From NCBI GenBank assembly GCA_945831585.1, contig CAMACY010000014.1, positions 1 through 34,060 of the forward strand: 34,060 nucleotides of DNA, given 5' to 3'. Below the pieces are notes generated by a model, which was not told the origin of the DNA, did not search any database, and saw nothing but the letters and a program-made list of their open reading frames with translations. Made by a program: the position numbers and the translations under genes. Shown here in pieces: positions 1 through 9,475 of the stretch (its first letter is position 1; every line of letters begins with the position of its first letter). The DNA is from an uncultured bacterium. GTDB lineage: Bacteria > Verrucomicrobiota > Verrucomicrobiia > Verrucomicrobiales > Akkermansiaceae.

Positions 1-188
1 CGAAAGCTCGGGCGTACACAAGAGAAACGTGGTTTGAGCCCATCATCAGAATGGGGCGCTTTACGCGTAACAACGGAATCACGGAGGGCTTCCATCGCAA
101 CATGAAGTTGATTCAGAGACGCGCGTACGGATTTCGGAACTTTGAGAACGATCGCCTACGCGACCTCGTTGAATGTGGCCACAGATGA
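1..188 (+). mobile_element. ISL3-family transposase, C-terminal fragment (cut by window edge)
   Basis: Reading frame 3 is open from the window edge to the TGA at 186-188 and encodes about 61 residues. It contains the block RFTRNNGITEGFHRNMKLIQ followed by RRAYGFRNFEN. This matches the C-terminal signature of ISL3 (IS204/IS1001/IS1165-type) DDE transposases, T-E-G-x-x-x-x-x-K-x-x-x-R-x-x-Y-G-F-R, in which the glutamate of TEG is the third catalytic acidic residue. The frame has no internal start and simply enters from the left, so the rest of the gene lies outside the window or is missing. The terminal inverted repeat of the element was not identified. The enzyme would cut and rejoin IS ends during transposition. 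Base composition is lower in GC than the region after 1800, in line with acquired DNA. Confidence 0.82.
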
Positions 189-223
189 ACTTTTTGCGCA
201 AACCACAAAAATGGGTGTTGACA

Positions 224-250
224 CAAGTTGTTGCCCCGGGCAACAACTTG
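224..250. repeat. 27-bp near-perfect palindrome
   Basis: The arms CAAGTTGTTGCCC (224-236) and GGGCAACAACTTG (238-250) are exact reverse complements around a single central C. The element lies 36 bases after the transposase stop. It has no T tract, so it is not a typical intrinsic terminator. A protein-binding site, a cruciform, or part of an IS end are all possible. Confidence 0.8.
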
Positions 251-320
251 CGGGACGCACACGCACGGCAGCGGACGCCGTGAGACGAAAACGGACACGG
301 CAAAAACGATCAACAAAACA

Positions 321-359
321 GGCAGCCCCGCAGGGCTGATTTTTCCCTGCGGGGCTGCC
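321..359 (-). terminator. Strong hairpin, possible minus-strand terminator
   Basis: The arms GGCAGCCCCGCAGGG (321-335) and CCCTGCGGGGCTGCC (345-359) pair perfectly over 15 bp with a 9-base loop. On the minus strand the stem is followed by TGTTTTGTTG, an imperfect U-rich tail. It could therefore terminate leftward transcripts coming through the metK fragment, about 220 bases upstream. No T tract follows on the plus strand. Confidence 0.5.
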
Positions 360-580
360 GCGCTCATTGAGCTGCGACGTCGGCGCGATGTGTTGATTCT
401 TAGGGTCCTTCAAGGGGGTCAAACTCACAGGGACTCTGCCATCATTTTTGGCGGTATTAAAAACAGAAACATTGATATATCAACGTTTTTATTTTGCCAA
501 AACTGCAAAAAATGCCATTTTGGGCAGTTGACCGCTCCGTTCGACCTACAACTCAGACAAATTGCGTTTTAATGCTTGGT

Positions 581-1453
581 TTAGGCTTTTTGTAACATAT
601 CAATACGACTAGAATCGAGTTTCTCCCAAGGCAGGTCGGCTTTGTCAAAGTGGCCGTAATTCGTCGTAGCCGAGAATATCGGATTCTTCAGCCCCGGGGC
701 TTCGATAATATCAGCGGGCTTGAATGAGAATGTTTCCTTTACTCGCCTTGCCAATTCATCAGAGGTCAGGAAGCTGCAATCGCTCAGCACCTCCACGGAA
801 ACTGGCTCAGCCTTACCTATCGTATAGCTCACCTGAACCTCGCAATGCTTGGCCAGCCCAGAAGCCACGATGTGCTTGGCAACCCATCTGCACATGTAAG
901 CTGCGCTGCGGTCAACCTTGCTGGCGTCTTTTCCCGAGAAAACGCCCCCACCATGCCGCCCTACGCCGCCGTAGGTATCGGCGATAATCTTACGGCCTGT
1001 CAGACAGCAATCGGCCCGTGGGCCGCCTGTGACGAAGCGTCCGATGGGGTTGATATGGAATTGAGTATAGGAGGTCAGAAGTGAGGCTGGGAGGGAAGCC
1101 TTGATGACTTCGATGCAAGCTTTCTCAATTTCTTCCCGCGATGCGTCTGGGGCATGCTGGGTGCTGAGCACGACCGCGCTTATATGACAAGGCATCCCTT
1201 CGTAACCATACTCAACTGTCACTTGGCATTTCCCATCGGGGCGAAGCCAAGAAATCTTGCCGCTCTTCCTGACCTCCTCAAGCTTCCGCATGATTCGATG
1301 GGCGAACATAATAGGGGCTGGCATCAGCTCCGGCGTTTCATTGCAAGCGAAGCCGAACATCATGCCTTGGTTGCCAGCGTCACCCGTACCCTGATGATCG
1401 GTAAAGACAATTACGGCATTTGGAACTTCGGCGATGAAGATCGAATCAAAACT
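581..1453 (-). pseudogene. metK: metK (S-adenosylmethionine synthetase) fragment, N-terminus missing
   Basis: The frame is open from just after an in-frame TAA (1456-1454) to the stop at 581, about 290 codons, against roughly 380-400 in intact MetK. What remains covers the central and C-terminal domains: [10 protein letters not shown], the RPDGK block, the DTYGG and RHGGG blocks, SGKD and KVDRSAAY, and the normal C-terminal block NYGHF-x-PWE. Two signatures are altered. The GAGDQG loop region reads GTGDAGNQG, and the usual GD(C/A)GLTGRK reads ADCCLTGRK. The ATP-binding N-terminal third and the start codon are absent, so this should not make active S-adenosylmethionine synthetase. GC content is clearly below that of genes after 1885. 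An intact metK is expected elsewhere. The abrupt loss at about 1455 coincides with the truncated PEP-CTERM tail on the other strand. Confidence 0.85.
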
Positions 1454-1455
1454 TT

Positions 1456-1665
1456 AGCATTAACAACTTGGAGGGTTATGATTACGTAGGCGGAGTAGCG
1501 AGTGCCGAGGCTCTGCAGGCCGGACAGTTCGGGTACATTTACACTAACGAGTATGCCGACTCCGTCGCATTAGTTGTAAAGGGGCTTAGCACCCCCGAAC
1601 CCACCACGGCAACCCTGTCGATGCTGGCGCTCGCCGGTTTGGCTGCCCGCCGCCGCCGAGCCTAA
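1456..1665 (+). pseudogene. PEP-CTERM sorting-domain protein, 3' fragment
   Basis: Only the last 70 or so codons remain. The C-terminus is a canonical exosortase-type sorting signal: a PEPTTA motif, a hydrophobic segment (LSMLALAGLAA) and a terminal arginine cluster (RRRRA). In intact proteins this anchors a secreted protein in the inner membrane until it is processed and passed on to the cell surface. The preceding residues (YIYTNEYADSVALVVKGL) resemble the end of a surface or autotransporter-like repeat domain. There is no proper start: a TTG at 1468 is possible, but the frame is already open from 1438 and no signal peptide is present. The frame begins at the same point where metK is cut on the other strand. 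An intrinsic terminator follows at 1732. Confidence 0.75.
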
Positions 1666-1731
1666 GGCTTCGCCCGCACCCCTTGGGGAGGAACGTCGTT
1701 TTGTTTTTTTCTGCGTTCGTTTCCCCGCTCC

Positions 1732-1769
1732 GGCGCTCCCCCACGCGACTTTAGGGGGAGCGCCTTTTT
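1732..1769 (+). terminator. Intrinsic terminator after the PEP-CTERM fragment
   Basis: The arms GGCGCTCCCCC (1732-1742) and GGGGGAGCGCC (1754-1764) form a perfect 11-bp stem with an 11-base loop. TTTTT (1765-1769) follows at once. This is a textbook Rho-independent terminator 67 bases beyond the stop at 1665, and it suggests the tail derives from a once-transcribed gene. Confidence 0.88.
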
Positions 1770-1834
1770 GTCGCTCGGGTAGAGATACTTCATCGACGAC
1801 GCGCTCGATAAGGCGCACGCGGCACCAAGAGAAA

Positions 1835-1860
1835 CCGCGCTCCCCACCCGGGGAGCGCGG
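1835..1860 (-). terminator. Probable glnN terminator
   Basis: The arms CCGCGCTCCCC and GGGGAGCGCGG pair perfectly over 11 bp around a 4-base loop. On the minus strand TTTCTCTT follows. The hairpin begins 24 bases after the glnN stop, so it is well placed to end that transcript, although the U tract is interrupted. Confidence 0.65.
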
Positions 1861-1884
1861 CCAGAGTACAGAGCTCTGATTCGA

Positions 1885-3990
<2,106 letters not shown>

Positions 3991-4045
3991 AGTGATGTGT
4001 GGTTGGAATCTGCGGAGCGGCAAGAAGCGCTCTCACCTTTCTATT

Positions 4046-4062
4046 TGCAAATAGCGTGCCAA
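4046..4062 (-). promoter_or_regulatory. Sigma-54 promoter of glnN
   Basis: The minus strand reads TTGGCACGCTATTTGCA. This fits the -24/-12 consensus TGGCAC-N5-TTGC at every defined position, with GG at 4060-4059 and GC at 4048-4047. Transcription should start near 4035, giving a leader of about 45 nt before the ATG at 3990. RNA polymerase with RpoN needs an enhancer-binding activator; the repeats at 4141-4194 are candidate sites. Confidence 0.87.
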
Positions 4063-4140
4063 CTTTTTCAACACCTTGTTTAGAGATTGAAGAACAGGCA
4101 CTTATGACTGATAAGGCGAAAAAAACGCCCACACAAATTG

Positions 4141-4194
4141 TACATTTTTGTAAAACCAACAAAAAGCTTTTACATTTTTGTTGAACATTTTTGT
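4141..4194. repeat. Three ACAAAAATGT repeats, candidate activator sites for glnN
   Basis: On the plus strand, TACATTTTTGT occurs at 4141-4151 and 4171-4181, and AACATTTTTGT at 4184-4194. On the minus strand (the glnN sense) they read ACAAAAATGT(A/T). They lie about 80-135 bp upstream of the -24 element, the usual distance for sites bound by sigma-54 activators. The third copy runs into a perfect palindrome, TTTTGTACAAAA (4189-4200). The sequence does not resemble the NtrC site, so the cognate regulator is unknown. Confidence 0.6.
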
Positions 4195-4209
4195 ACAAAA
4201 CCGCCTGCC

Positions 4210-5175
4210 TTAGCAGGGCCACTCACCCCGTGCACGCACATCGCGCTCGATGGCGGCAAGAATCTCCGGAGGCGGGGGGAAATTGGCATCGTGGTGCGAG
4301 GAGCGGATCAACGGACCAGCGGCGACACCCGCAAAGCCGCGCGCCAGCGCGATGCCGCGCAGCTCCTCGAACTCGGCGGGGCGCAGGTAGCGGATGACGG
4401 GCAGGTGGCGGGGCGAGGGGCGCAGGTACTGCCCGAGCGTGAGGATACTGACCCCTTGCTCCAGCAGGTCGTCCATACTGCGCAGCAGCTCCTCGCGCTG
4501 CTCGCCCAGCCCGAGCATGAGACCGCTCTTGGTGACGACGAGCCCGGGTGCGAGCTCGCGGGCGCGGCGCAGCACGTCCAACGAGCGGCGGTAGCGGGCG
4601 CGGAAGCGCACGATGGGGGTCAGGCGCTCGACCGTCTCGAGGTTGTGCCCAAAGATGTGGGGGCGCGCGTCCATGACAGCGGCGAGCGCCTCGGCATTGC
4701 CGTTGAAGTCGGAGGTCAGCACCTCGATGATGCAGGAGGGGGCGGCGCGGCGCACGGCGCGGATGGTGGCGGCCACGTGCGCTGCGGCGCCATCGGGCAG
4801 GTCGTCGCGCGTGACCATGGTGATGACGCTGTGGCGCAGCTGCATGTCGGCCACGGCGGCGGCCACGCGCTCGGGTTCTCCGGGGTCGAGGGGGGCGGGC
4901 TTGGCGGTGCGGGTGGCGCAAAAGCCGCAGGCGCGCGTGCAGAGCTCGCCACCGAGCATGAAGGTGGCGCTGCCGTGGCTCCAGCATTCGCCGCGGTTGG
5001 GGCACTGCGCCTCCTCGCAGACGGTGACGAGCCGCTCGCCCGCCACCCGCTGCTGCACGCGGCGAAAGACGGCGCCGCCCGGCCCGCGCACCTTGAGCCA
5101 GGCGGGGAGGTGTTTTTTTTCCGGGGGCTCAGACGGAGCCCCCTCTGTGTTGTTATTCGGATGATTCGGAGGCAC
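4210..5175 (-). CDS. lipA: Lipoyl synthase (radical SAM)
   Basis: LipA inserts two sulfur atoms into protein-bound octanoyl groups to make the lipoyl cofactor of 2-oxoacid dehydrogenases and the glycine cleavage system. Both iron-sulfur motifs are present. The auxiliary cluster motif C-x4-C-x5-C is CEEAQCPNRGEC (Cys53, 58 and 64), and the radical-SAM motif C-x3-C-x2-C is CTRACGFC (Cys79, 83 and 86). A conserved R-S-S near residue 292 supplies the family's serine ligand, although the usual RSSY continues as RSSHH. A GTG at 5175 gives 321 residues, a normal length, and overlaps the end of the hexosaminidase gene by 23 bases. No ATG exists before the conserved region, so the start is uncertain. 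Extending to 5490 would run deep through the hexosaminidase gene and is rejected. Translation is probably coupled to the upstream gene. Confidence 0.92.
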   Translation of the reverse strand: MPPNHPNNNTEGAPSEPPEKKHLPAWLKVRGPGGAVFRRVQQRVAGERLVTVCEEAQCPNRGECWSHGSATFMLGGELCTRACGFCATRTAKPAPLDPGEPERVAAAVADMQLRHSVITMVTRDDLPDGAAAHVAATIRAVRRAAPSCIIEVLTSDFNGNAEALAAVMDARPHIFGHNLETVERLTPIVRFRARYRRSLDVLRRARELAPGLVVTKSGLMLGLGEQREELLRSMDDLLEQGVSILTLGQYLRPSPRHLPVIRYLRPAEFEELRGIALARGFAGVAAGPLIRSSHHDANFPPPPEILAAIERDVRARGEWPC

Positions 5176-7201
5176 GGAACAGGGGAACGAGGTTGATTTC
5201 CCAGGACTGAAAATCGCCGATGTAGGGCTGTTCGACCACGATGGTGTTGTCCCCCCGGCGCAGGGGCAGCAGGGTGGGTTCGTGCGCCCACCACACTTCT
5301 TCGTCATCCAGCGGGTTTTCGTTCGCCGGGGCAAACCAGGTGTCGCGCACGCAACGCCCCTGCCCCGCCAGGCGGTAGGTCTGCGGGTTCTTGAGCTCTT
5401 GCCCGTTGACCCAGATGCGCGTGCCGCAGGAGGACCACTCGCCGCGGGGTGCCACGCCCGACCAGCGGCGCGAGGAGCGGGCGGGAGCATCGAAACCGAT
5501 GAGGAAGGGCTGCATGCCCTCCTTGGGCGAGCGGATGGTGGTCTGCGCCCAGACGGTCACGCCCGGTTTCGTCTCGCGGAACACGCCGATGTTGGCGGTG
5601 GCGGGGCGGGTGCGCAGGTAGAGGCAGGCGCCGCGACGCGTCAGCCCGCTTCGCTTGTCCCAGGTGCCGGCGAGCACCTGCTGCCGCATGGCTTCGGCCT
5701 GCTCGGTGGGGACGGGTTGCGTCAGCGTCCACTCCACGCCGTATTCAGGATGGAAGGGAAAGTCCGTGCCGCGAAAGAGCGTGCGGCGCAGCTTGTCCAA
5801 CCGCTGCTCAAAGAGGCTGTAGGCGCGCCCGGCCGCCGTGTCATAGCGCGGCAGGGTGAGGGCGAGGGCATCGCCGTCCGGCGGAGCTCCGCACCACGAG
5901 CGCTCCGCCGCCGCGCAGAGCACGGGCCATACGCCGTTGTGGCGCTCGATTTTGCTCTTGTCGTCCACGCGAGTATCCGGCCAGATGCAGGCGATGAGCC
6001 CCAGGCGCAGCTCGTCCCCGCGCTCGACGCCGCAGGGGCGCATGAAGAAGTAGCGGCGCACGAGCAGCGAGGGCTCGAAGAGGTTGCTGTAGCCCATGGA
6101 GGAATCCACGGTGCGGCAATGAATACTCTCGGGGCGGAGCGAGCGCTCGGCAGAAGCGGCGCCCTCGGCCCAGCGCTGGGCGATGGAGTCCTCGCCTACG
6201 GGGAGGTCGTGCGGTCCGCCCCACTGCATGGGGCGGCGCCCCAGCGAGATGAGCTTGTCGCTCATGCGCTTCACGAAGGCCTTGGCGTTGGGGATACGCA
6301 CCTCATCGGCGCCCAAGTGGACAATGGGGCAGTCCTCGGCGGGGATTTCGGCGCAAAACTCCTCCAGCAGTTTTTCCAGAATCTCCTGCCCCTGCTCCGA
6401 GGCCATGTCGAAGCCAAAGGCTCGCTTGAAGTAGGCGCTGTGCCCGGGCATGTCGAGCTCGGGGATGATGCGGATGTGGCGCTTGCGGGCGTAGTCGATG
6501 AGCTCGCGGATATCCTTGTAGCTGTAGGTGCCCTGCAGGTCGCGCGTGCGGTGCTTGGGGTCGTTGAGCTCGGGGTAGGCGCGACACTCGACGCGCCAGC
6601 CGGGGTGGTCAGTCAGATGCCATTGGAAGGTGTTGAGCTTGAGCTGCGCCGCGAGGTCGAGCTGGCGCTTGAGGCTGTCGATGCTCTGAAAATTGCGCCC
6701 GCAGTCGTGCATGAAGCCGCGCAAGGCAAAGGCGGGGGCATCCTCGATGCGACCGTGGGGAAGCGAGCCGCCGACCGCCAGTTGACGCAGGGTTTGCAGA
6801 CCGTAGAAGAGCCCCGCAGGCGCGGCGGCGCGGATGTCGATGCCCGCTGACCCGATGCTCAGGCAATAGCCCTCGGCCGAGCGGATGGCATCGCCGCTCC
6901 ACAGGCTCTTGTCGAGCGTGAGGGTGCAGCGCAGGGTGCCGCTCCCCTTGCCCTCCGCCGCGCGCACCAGAGCTTTCCACGCCGTGCGCACCATGGGGTC
7001 CGACACGGCATCGCCCGCGAGCGCCCACCCCGAGGCAGCGGGCAGCTCCGTGCGCCCCTTGCCCCACTGCACCTGAGCGGGGAAAGGCAACAGCGCGGCC
7101 GGCGCCTGTTGTTCCGTTTCCGTCGGATGGGGCGAGACCCATTCCGCCGAAGCCCATGCGCCCGCCAACAGCGTCGCCATCATTAGCAAGTGTTTCAACA
7201 T
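5153..7201 (-). CDS. Secreted beta-N-acetylhexosaminidase, GH20
   Basis: A 682-residue glycoside hydrolase of family 20, which releases terminal GlcNAc or GalNAc from glycans such as mucin O-glycans. The N-terminus (MLKHLLMMATLLAGAWASA) is a signal peptide, so the enzyme works outside the cytoplasm. A GH20b-like N-terminal domain spans about 30-150. The (beta/alpha)8 catalytic domain begins near RGFMHDCGRNF and carries LNTFQWHLTDHPGWR and the catalytic D-E pair in HLGADEV (Asp299, Glu300), the substrate-assisted retaining mechanism of the family. The last 180 residues or so contain WANGQ-like binding-domain features (RIWVNGQEL, NTIVVEQPYIGDF), probably a beta-sandwich module. The start lies 12 bases after the recQ stop and the end overlaps lipA, so the three genes look co-transcribed. 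The pairing with housekeeping genes tells little about substrate. Confidence 0.92.
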   Translation of the reverse strand: MLKHLLMMATLLAGAWASAEWVSPHPTETEQQAPAALLPFPAQVQWGKGRTELPAASGWALAGDAVSDPMVRTAWKALVRAAEGKGSGTLRCTLTLDKSLWSGDAIRSAEGYCLSIGSAGIDIRAAAPAGLFYGLQTLRQLAVGGSLPHGRIEDAPAFALRGFMHDCGRNFQSIDSLKRQLDLAAQLKLNTFQWHLTDHPGWRVECRAYPELNDPKHRTRDLQGTYSYKDIRELIDYARKRHIRIIPELDMPGHSAYFKRAFGFDMASEQGQEILEKLLEEFCAEIPAEDCPIVHLGADEVRIPNAKAFVKRMSDKLISLGRRPMQWGGPHDLPVGEDSIAQRWAEGAASAERSLRPESIHCRTVDSSMGYSNLFEPSLLVRRYFFMRPCGVERGDELRLGLIACIWPDTRVDDKSKIERHNGVWPVLCAAAERSWCGAPPDGDALALTLPRYDTAAGRAYSLFEQRLDKLRRTLFRGTDFPFHPEYGVEWTLTQPVPTEQAEAMRQQVLAGTWDKRSGLTRRGACLYLRTRPATANIGVFRETKPGVTVWAQTTIRSPKEGMQPFLIGFDAPARSSRRWSGVAPRGEWSSCGTRIWVNGQELKNPQTYRLAGQGRCVRDTWFAPANENPLDDEEVWWAHEPTLLPLRRGDNTIVVEQPYIGDFQSWEINLVPLFRASESSE

Positions 7202-7213
7202 ATTCGTCGTAAC

Positions 7214-9358
7214 TTAAAGCCCTTCGTGTTCCTGTATCAATTCCAAAAATACCTGCAACCAGCGGCGGTTGACGCGCGCGCCAATCCCCTTGAGCCGCAT
7301 GGCCGCCTCGATAGTGGTGGGTTTGACCGTGGCCAGAGCCCGCAGCGCCTCGGTGTGCAGCACGCGGTAGGCCGGCACGCGGTGTTCGGCGGCGATGTCG
7401 CGGCGCTGCTCGCTCAGGCGCTCGAACAGCTCTTTGTCGAGCTTGCCCGTCATGCACGCCACGAGGGCTTGCGCCCGCTTGAGTCGCTCGTCGGGGTTGC
7501 GCAGGGCTCGCGACCAACCACGGCGCGAGAGTTTGGCCTCGGCGCGCCCCATCATCACCGCCTCGCCCGCCGCGCTCAACGCCAGCAGGGGGTACTCCTC
7601 GCCCGTGGTCATCACCAGCCCGCCCTTGTGCAGAGCGCGGAAGAGCGCTTTTACCTTGGTCTCGCTCATCTCACGCAGCAGGCCGAAGGTGGAGAGTGCG
7701 GAAAGGTGCGGGTGCGCTGCCACATTCGGCGCCGCGCGCAGCATGTCGATGATTTTTCCGCGCCCGTAAATCCCCTCCCACGCGCCGTCGGCGCGGCGGC
7801 GCCCGGCGCGAGCCACACCCGAGAGCGCCTTGCGCACCGTCAACAGCTCCGCCTCCGTCAACGACACCGCCTCCTCATCCTCCTCCGGGCAGCAGCCGTC
7901 GCAATGGCCGCAGGGCTCGCTGCCCGTCTCGCCGAAGTAGTTGAGAATCCACTGCTGGCGGCAGCCGCAGGAATAGGCGTAGCGCGTGATGGCCTCGATT
8001 TTGCAATGGTCGCGGCGCGCCTTCTCCTCCAGCGCTTCCCAATCGATCTGCAGCTCATCGAAGCTGAGCTCCGGGTGCCGCACCCGCGTGCCCTTGACCA
8101 AGCTGCCCGCGACATCAAAGCGCTCGATGGCCCCCGCATGCACCAAGACAGTCAGCCCCGTGCTCACCGCCATGGGATTGGCGTCCTTGCCCAGCGCATC
8201 GGTCATGGCGTCGGCCGAGAGCTGCAACTCGTGCGTGCCGAAGCTGCAATTGCGGCAGAGGAAGGCGTAGAGCGCACGCAGCAGCGGCCGCGGCGGGTTG
8301 CTGCCCTCGTAAAAAAATTCCTGCGTCTTGAGGTCGGCGTGATTGAAGAGCAGCTCGCAGACGGCGGGCTCGCCGTCGCGCCCCGCGCGCCCCGCCTCCT
8401 GATAATACGCCTCCACACTGCCGGGAATCTCAAAATGGATGACAAAGCGGACATCGGCGCGGTCAATGCCCATGCCGAAAGCATTGGTCGCCACCGCCAC
8501 ATCTGCTCGGCGCGAGATAAAGTCCTCCTGCGATTGGGTGCGCTCCTCGTCTGTCATCCCGGCGTGGTAGGCCACCGCCCGGATGCCGCGGCGCTGCAGC
8601 TCCTCGTACACCAGCATGACATTTTTGCGCGTGGAGCAGTAGATGATGCCCTGCTTCCACTGCGCCACGGTCTTGGCGATGCGCTCGAACTTGTCGGCAC
8701 GCTTCGCGCAGGGCACCACGCGGAAATCGAGGTTGTCGCGCCCGAAGCCGCTGATAATCACGGCGGGCTCGCGCAACTGCAAGGTGCTCACAATATCCTG
8801 CCGCACGGCATCGGTGGCGGTGGCTGTCAGCGCCATGGTCTGCGGAAAGCCCAGCGCCTCCCGTGCGCGCCCCAGCCGCAGGTAATCGGGGCGGAAATCG
8901 TGTCCCCACTGGCTCAGGCAGTGCGCTTCATCCACCGCCAACAGGGAGATGGGCCACTCGCTCAGCGTGCGCATGAAGCCCTCCTGCGCAAAGCGCTCGG
9001 GCGCCACATAGATAATCTTCAGCTCGCCCGCGCGCAGCGCGTCCATCACCTGCCGATACTCCTCCGCCCCCAGCGAGGAATTGATGGCTGCGGCGGGAAT
9101 GCCGCGCGCCTGCAGAGCATCCACCTGGTCCTTCATCAGCGCAATGAGGGGCGACACCACCACCGTCAACCCCGCGCGACAGAGCGCCGGCAGCTGGTAG
9201 CAGAGCGATTTGCCGCCGCCCGTGGGCATGATGGCCAGCGTGTCGCGCCCCTCCATCACGGCGCGCACCACCTCCTCCTGCCCCGGGCGCAGGCGCTCGA
9301 AGCCGAAGAAGTTGTGCAGCGCCTGCTGCAGCTCGGGAAAGGACGGGGGCTCAGGCAT
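7214..9358 (-). CDS. recQ: ATP-dependent DNA helicase RecQ
   Basis: A 714-residue RecQ-type 3'-to-5' DNA helicase involved in recombination and replication-fork repair. Helicase motifs appear in order: the Q-motif region FGFERLRPGQEEVV, Walker A MPTGGGKS (Lys50), Walker B DEAH (143-146) followed by the RecQ-specific aromatic loop HCLSQWGHDFRPDY, then TATA, GMGIDRADVRFVIH and the arginine-finger block YQEAGRAGRDGE. A zinc-binding cysteine cluster follows (CGCRQQWILNYFGE, then CGHCDGC), then an RQC winged-helix region and a C-terminal HRDC domain (AYRVLHTEALRALA, IKGIGA-like). The ATG at 9358 is preceded by a good promoter that leaves only about 2 nt of leader. It is first in the apparent run with the GH20 gene and lipA. 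Confidence 0.96.
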   Translation of the reverse strand: MPEPPSFPELQQALHNFFGFERLRPGQEEVVRAVMEGRDTLAIMPTGGGKSLCYQLPALCRAGLTVVVSPLIALMKDQVDALQARGIPAAAINSSLGAEEYRQVMDALRAGELKIIYVAPERFAQEGFMRTLSEWPISLLAVDEAHCLSQWGHDFRPDYLRLGRAREALGFPQTMALTATATDAVRQDIVSTLQLREPAVIISGFGRDNLDFRVVPCAKRADKFERIAKTVAQWKQGIIYCSTRKNVMLVYEELQRRGIRAVAYHAGMTDEERTQSQEDFISRRADVAVATNAFGMGIDRADVRFVIHFEIPGSVEAYYQEAGRAGRDGEPAVCELLFNHADLKTQEFFYEGSNPPRPLLRALYAFLCRNCSFGTHELQLSADAMTDALGKDANPMAVSTGLTVLVHAGAIERFDVAGSLVKGTRVRHPELSFDELQIDWEALEEKARRDHCKIEAITRYAYSCGCRQQWILNYFGETGSEPCGHCDGCCPEEDEEAVSLTEAELLTVRKALSGVARAGRRRADGAWEGIYGRGKIIDMLRAAPNVAAHPHLSALSTFGLLREMSETKVKALFRALHKGGLVMTTGEEYPLLALSAAGEAVMMGRAEAKLSRRGWSRALRNPDERLKRAQALVACMTGKLDKELFERLSEQRRDIAAEHRVPAYRVLHTEALRALATVKPTTIEAAMRLKGIGARVNRRWLQVFLELIQEHEGL

Positions 9359-9366
9359 GTGCTGCT

Positions 9367-9395
9367 ATTTTAGCGCATACGCCCCCGCACGGCAA
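9367..9395 (-). promoter_or_regulatory. recQ promoter, nearly leaderless
   Basis: On the minus strand, TTGCCG (9395-9390) and TAAAAT (9372-9367) are separated by 17 bp. The expected start of transcription is near 9360, two bases before the ATG at 9358. No Shine-Dalgarno sequence could fit. Confidence 0.72.
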
Positions 9396-9420
9396 GCTTG
9401 GATTGCCACGCTAACACAAC

Positions 9421-9451
9421 GCGCCGCCCGGCGGCTAGCGACGGGCGGCGC
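9421..9451 (-). terminator. Hairpin after the ankyrin gene, weak terminator candidate
   Basis: The arms GCGCCGCCCG (9421-9430) and CGGGCGGCGC (9442-9451) pair over 10 bp. The hairpin sits 25 bases beyond the stop of the ankyrin gene and before the recQ promoter. No U tract follows on the minus strand, so intrinsic termination is uncertain. Confidence 0.4.
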
Positions 9452-9475
9452 GCGTAGGCATATGGGATGCAGGGC

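Larger units (their letters stand above)
189..580. other. Non-coding IS-flanking stretch with two palindromes
   Basis: No convincing gene is seen in these 392 bases. Short frames on both strands lack family features and overlap one another. The stretch holds a near-perfect 27-bp palindrome at 224-250 and a 15-bp-stem hairpin at 321-359, both described separately. From about 440 the sequence becomes AT-rich, with A/T runs. It lies between the transposase stop and the metK fragment stop, so it may include the right end of the IS plus the original sequence downstream of metK. I could not place the IS boundary. Confidence 0.6.

Noticed and set aside
224-359. CRISPR array or repeat cluster
   Set aside because: The two palindromes differ from each other and there is no regular repeat-spacer pattern.
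189-580. Short frames between the transposase and the metK fragment as genes
   Set aside because: They overlap on both strands and run across the palindromes, with no conserved pattern.
581-1363. Functional metK starting at the ATG at 1363
   Set aside because: That ATG is the internal M of MMFGF; about a third of the protein, including N-terminal ATP-binding residues, is missing.
4138-5196. A 352-codon plus-strand frame
   Set aside because: Antisense shadow of lipA, with low-complexity Gly/Ala/His composition and no family features.
5176-5490. N-terminal extension of lipA to 5490
   Set aside because: It would run over 300 bases through the hexosaminidase gene in another frame, and the added residues have no LipA features.
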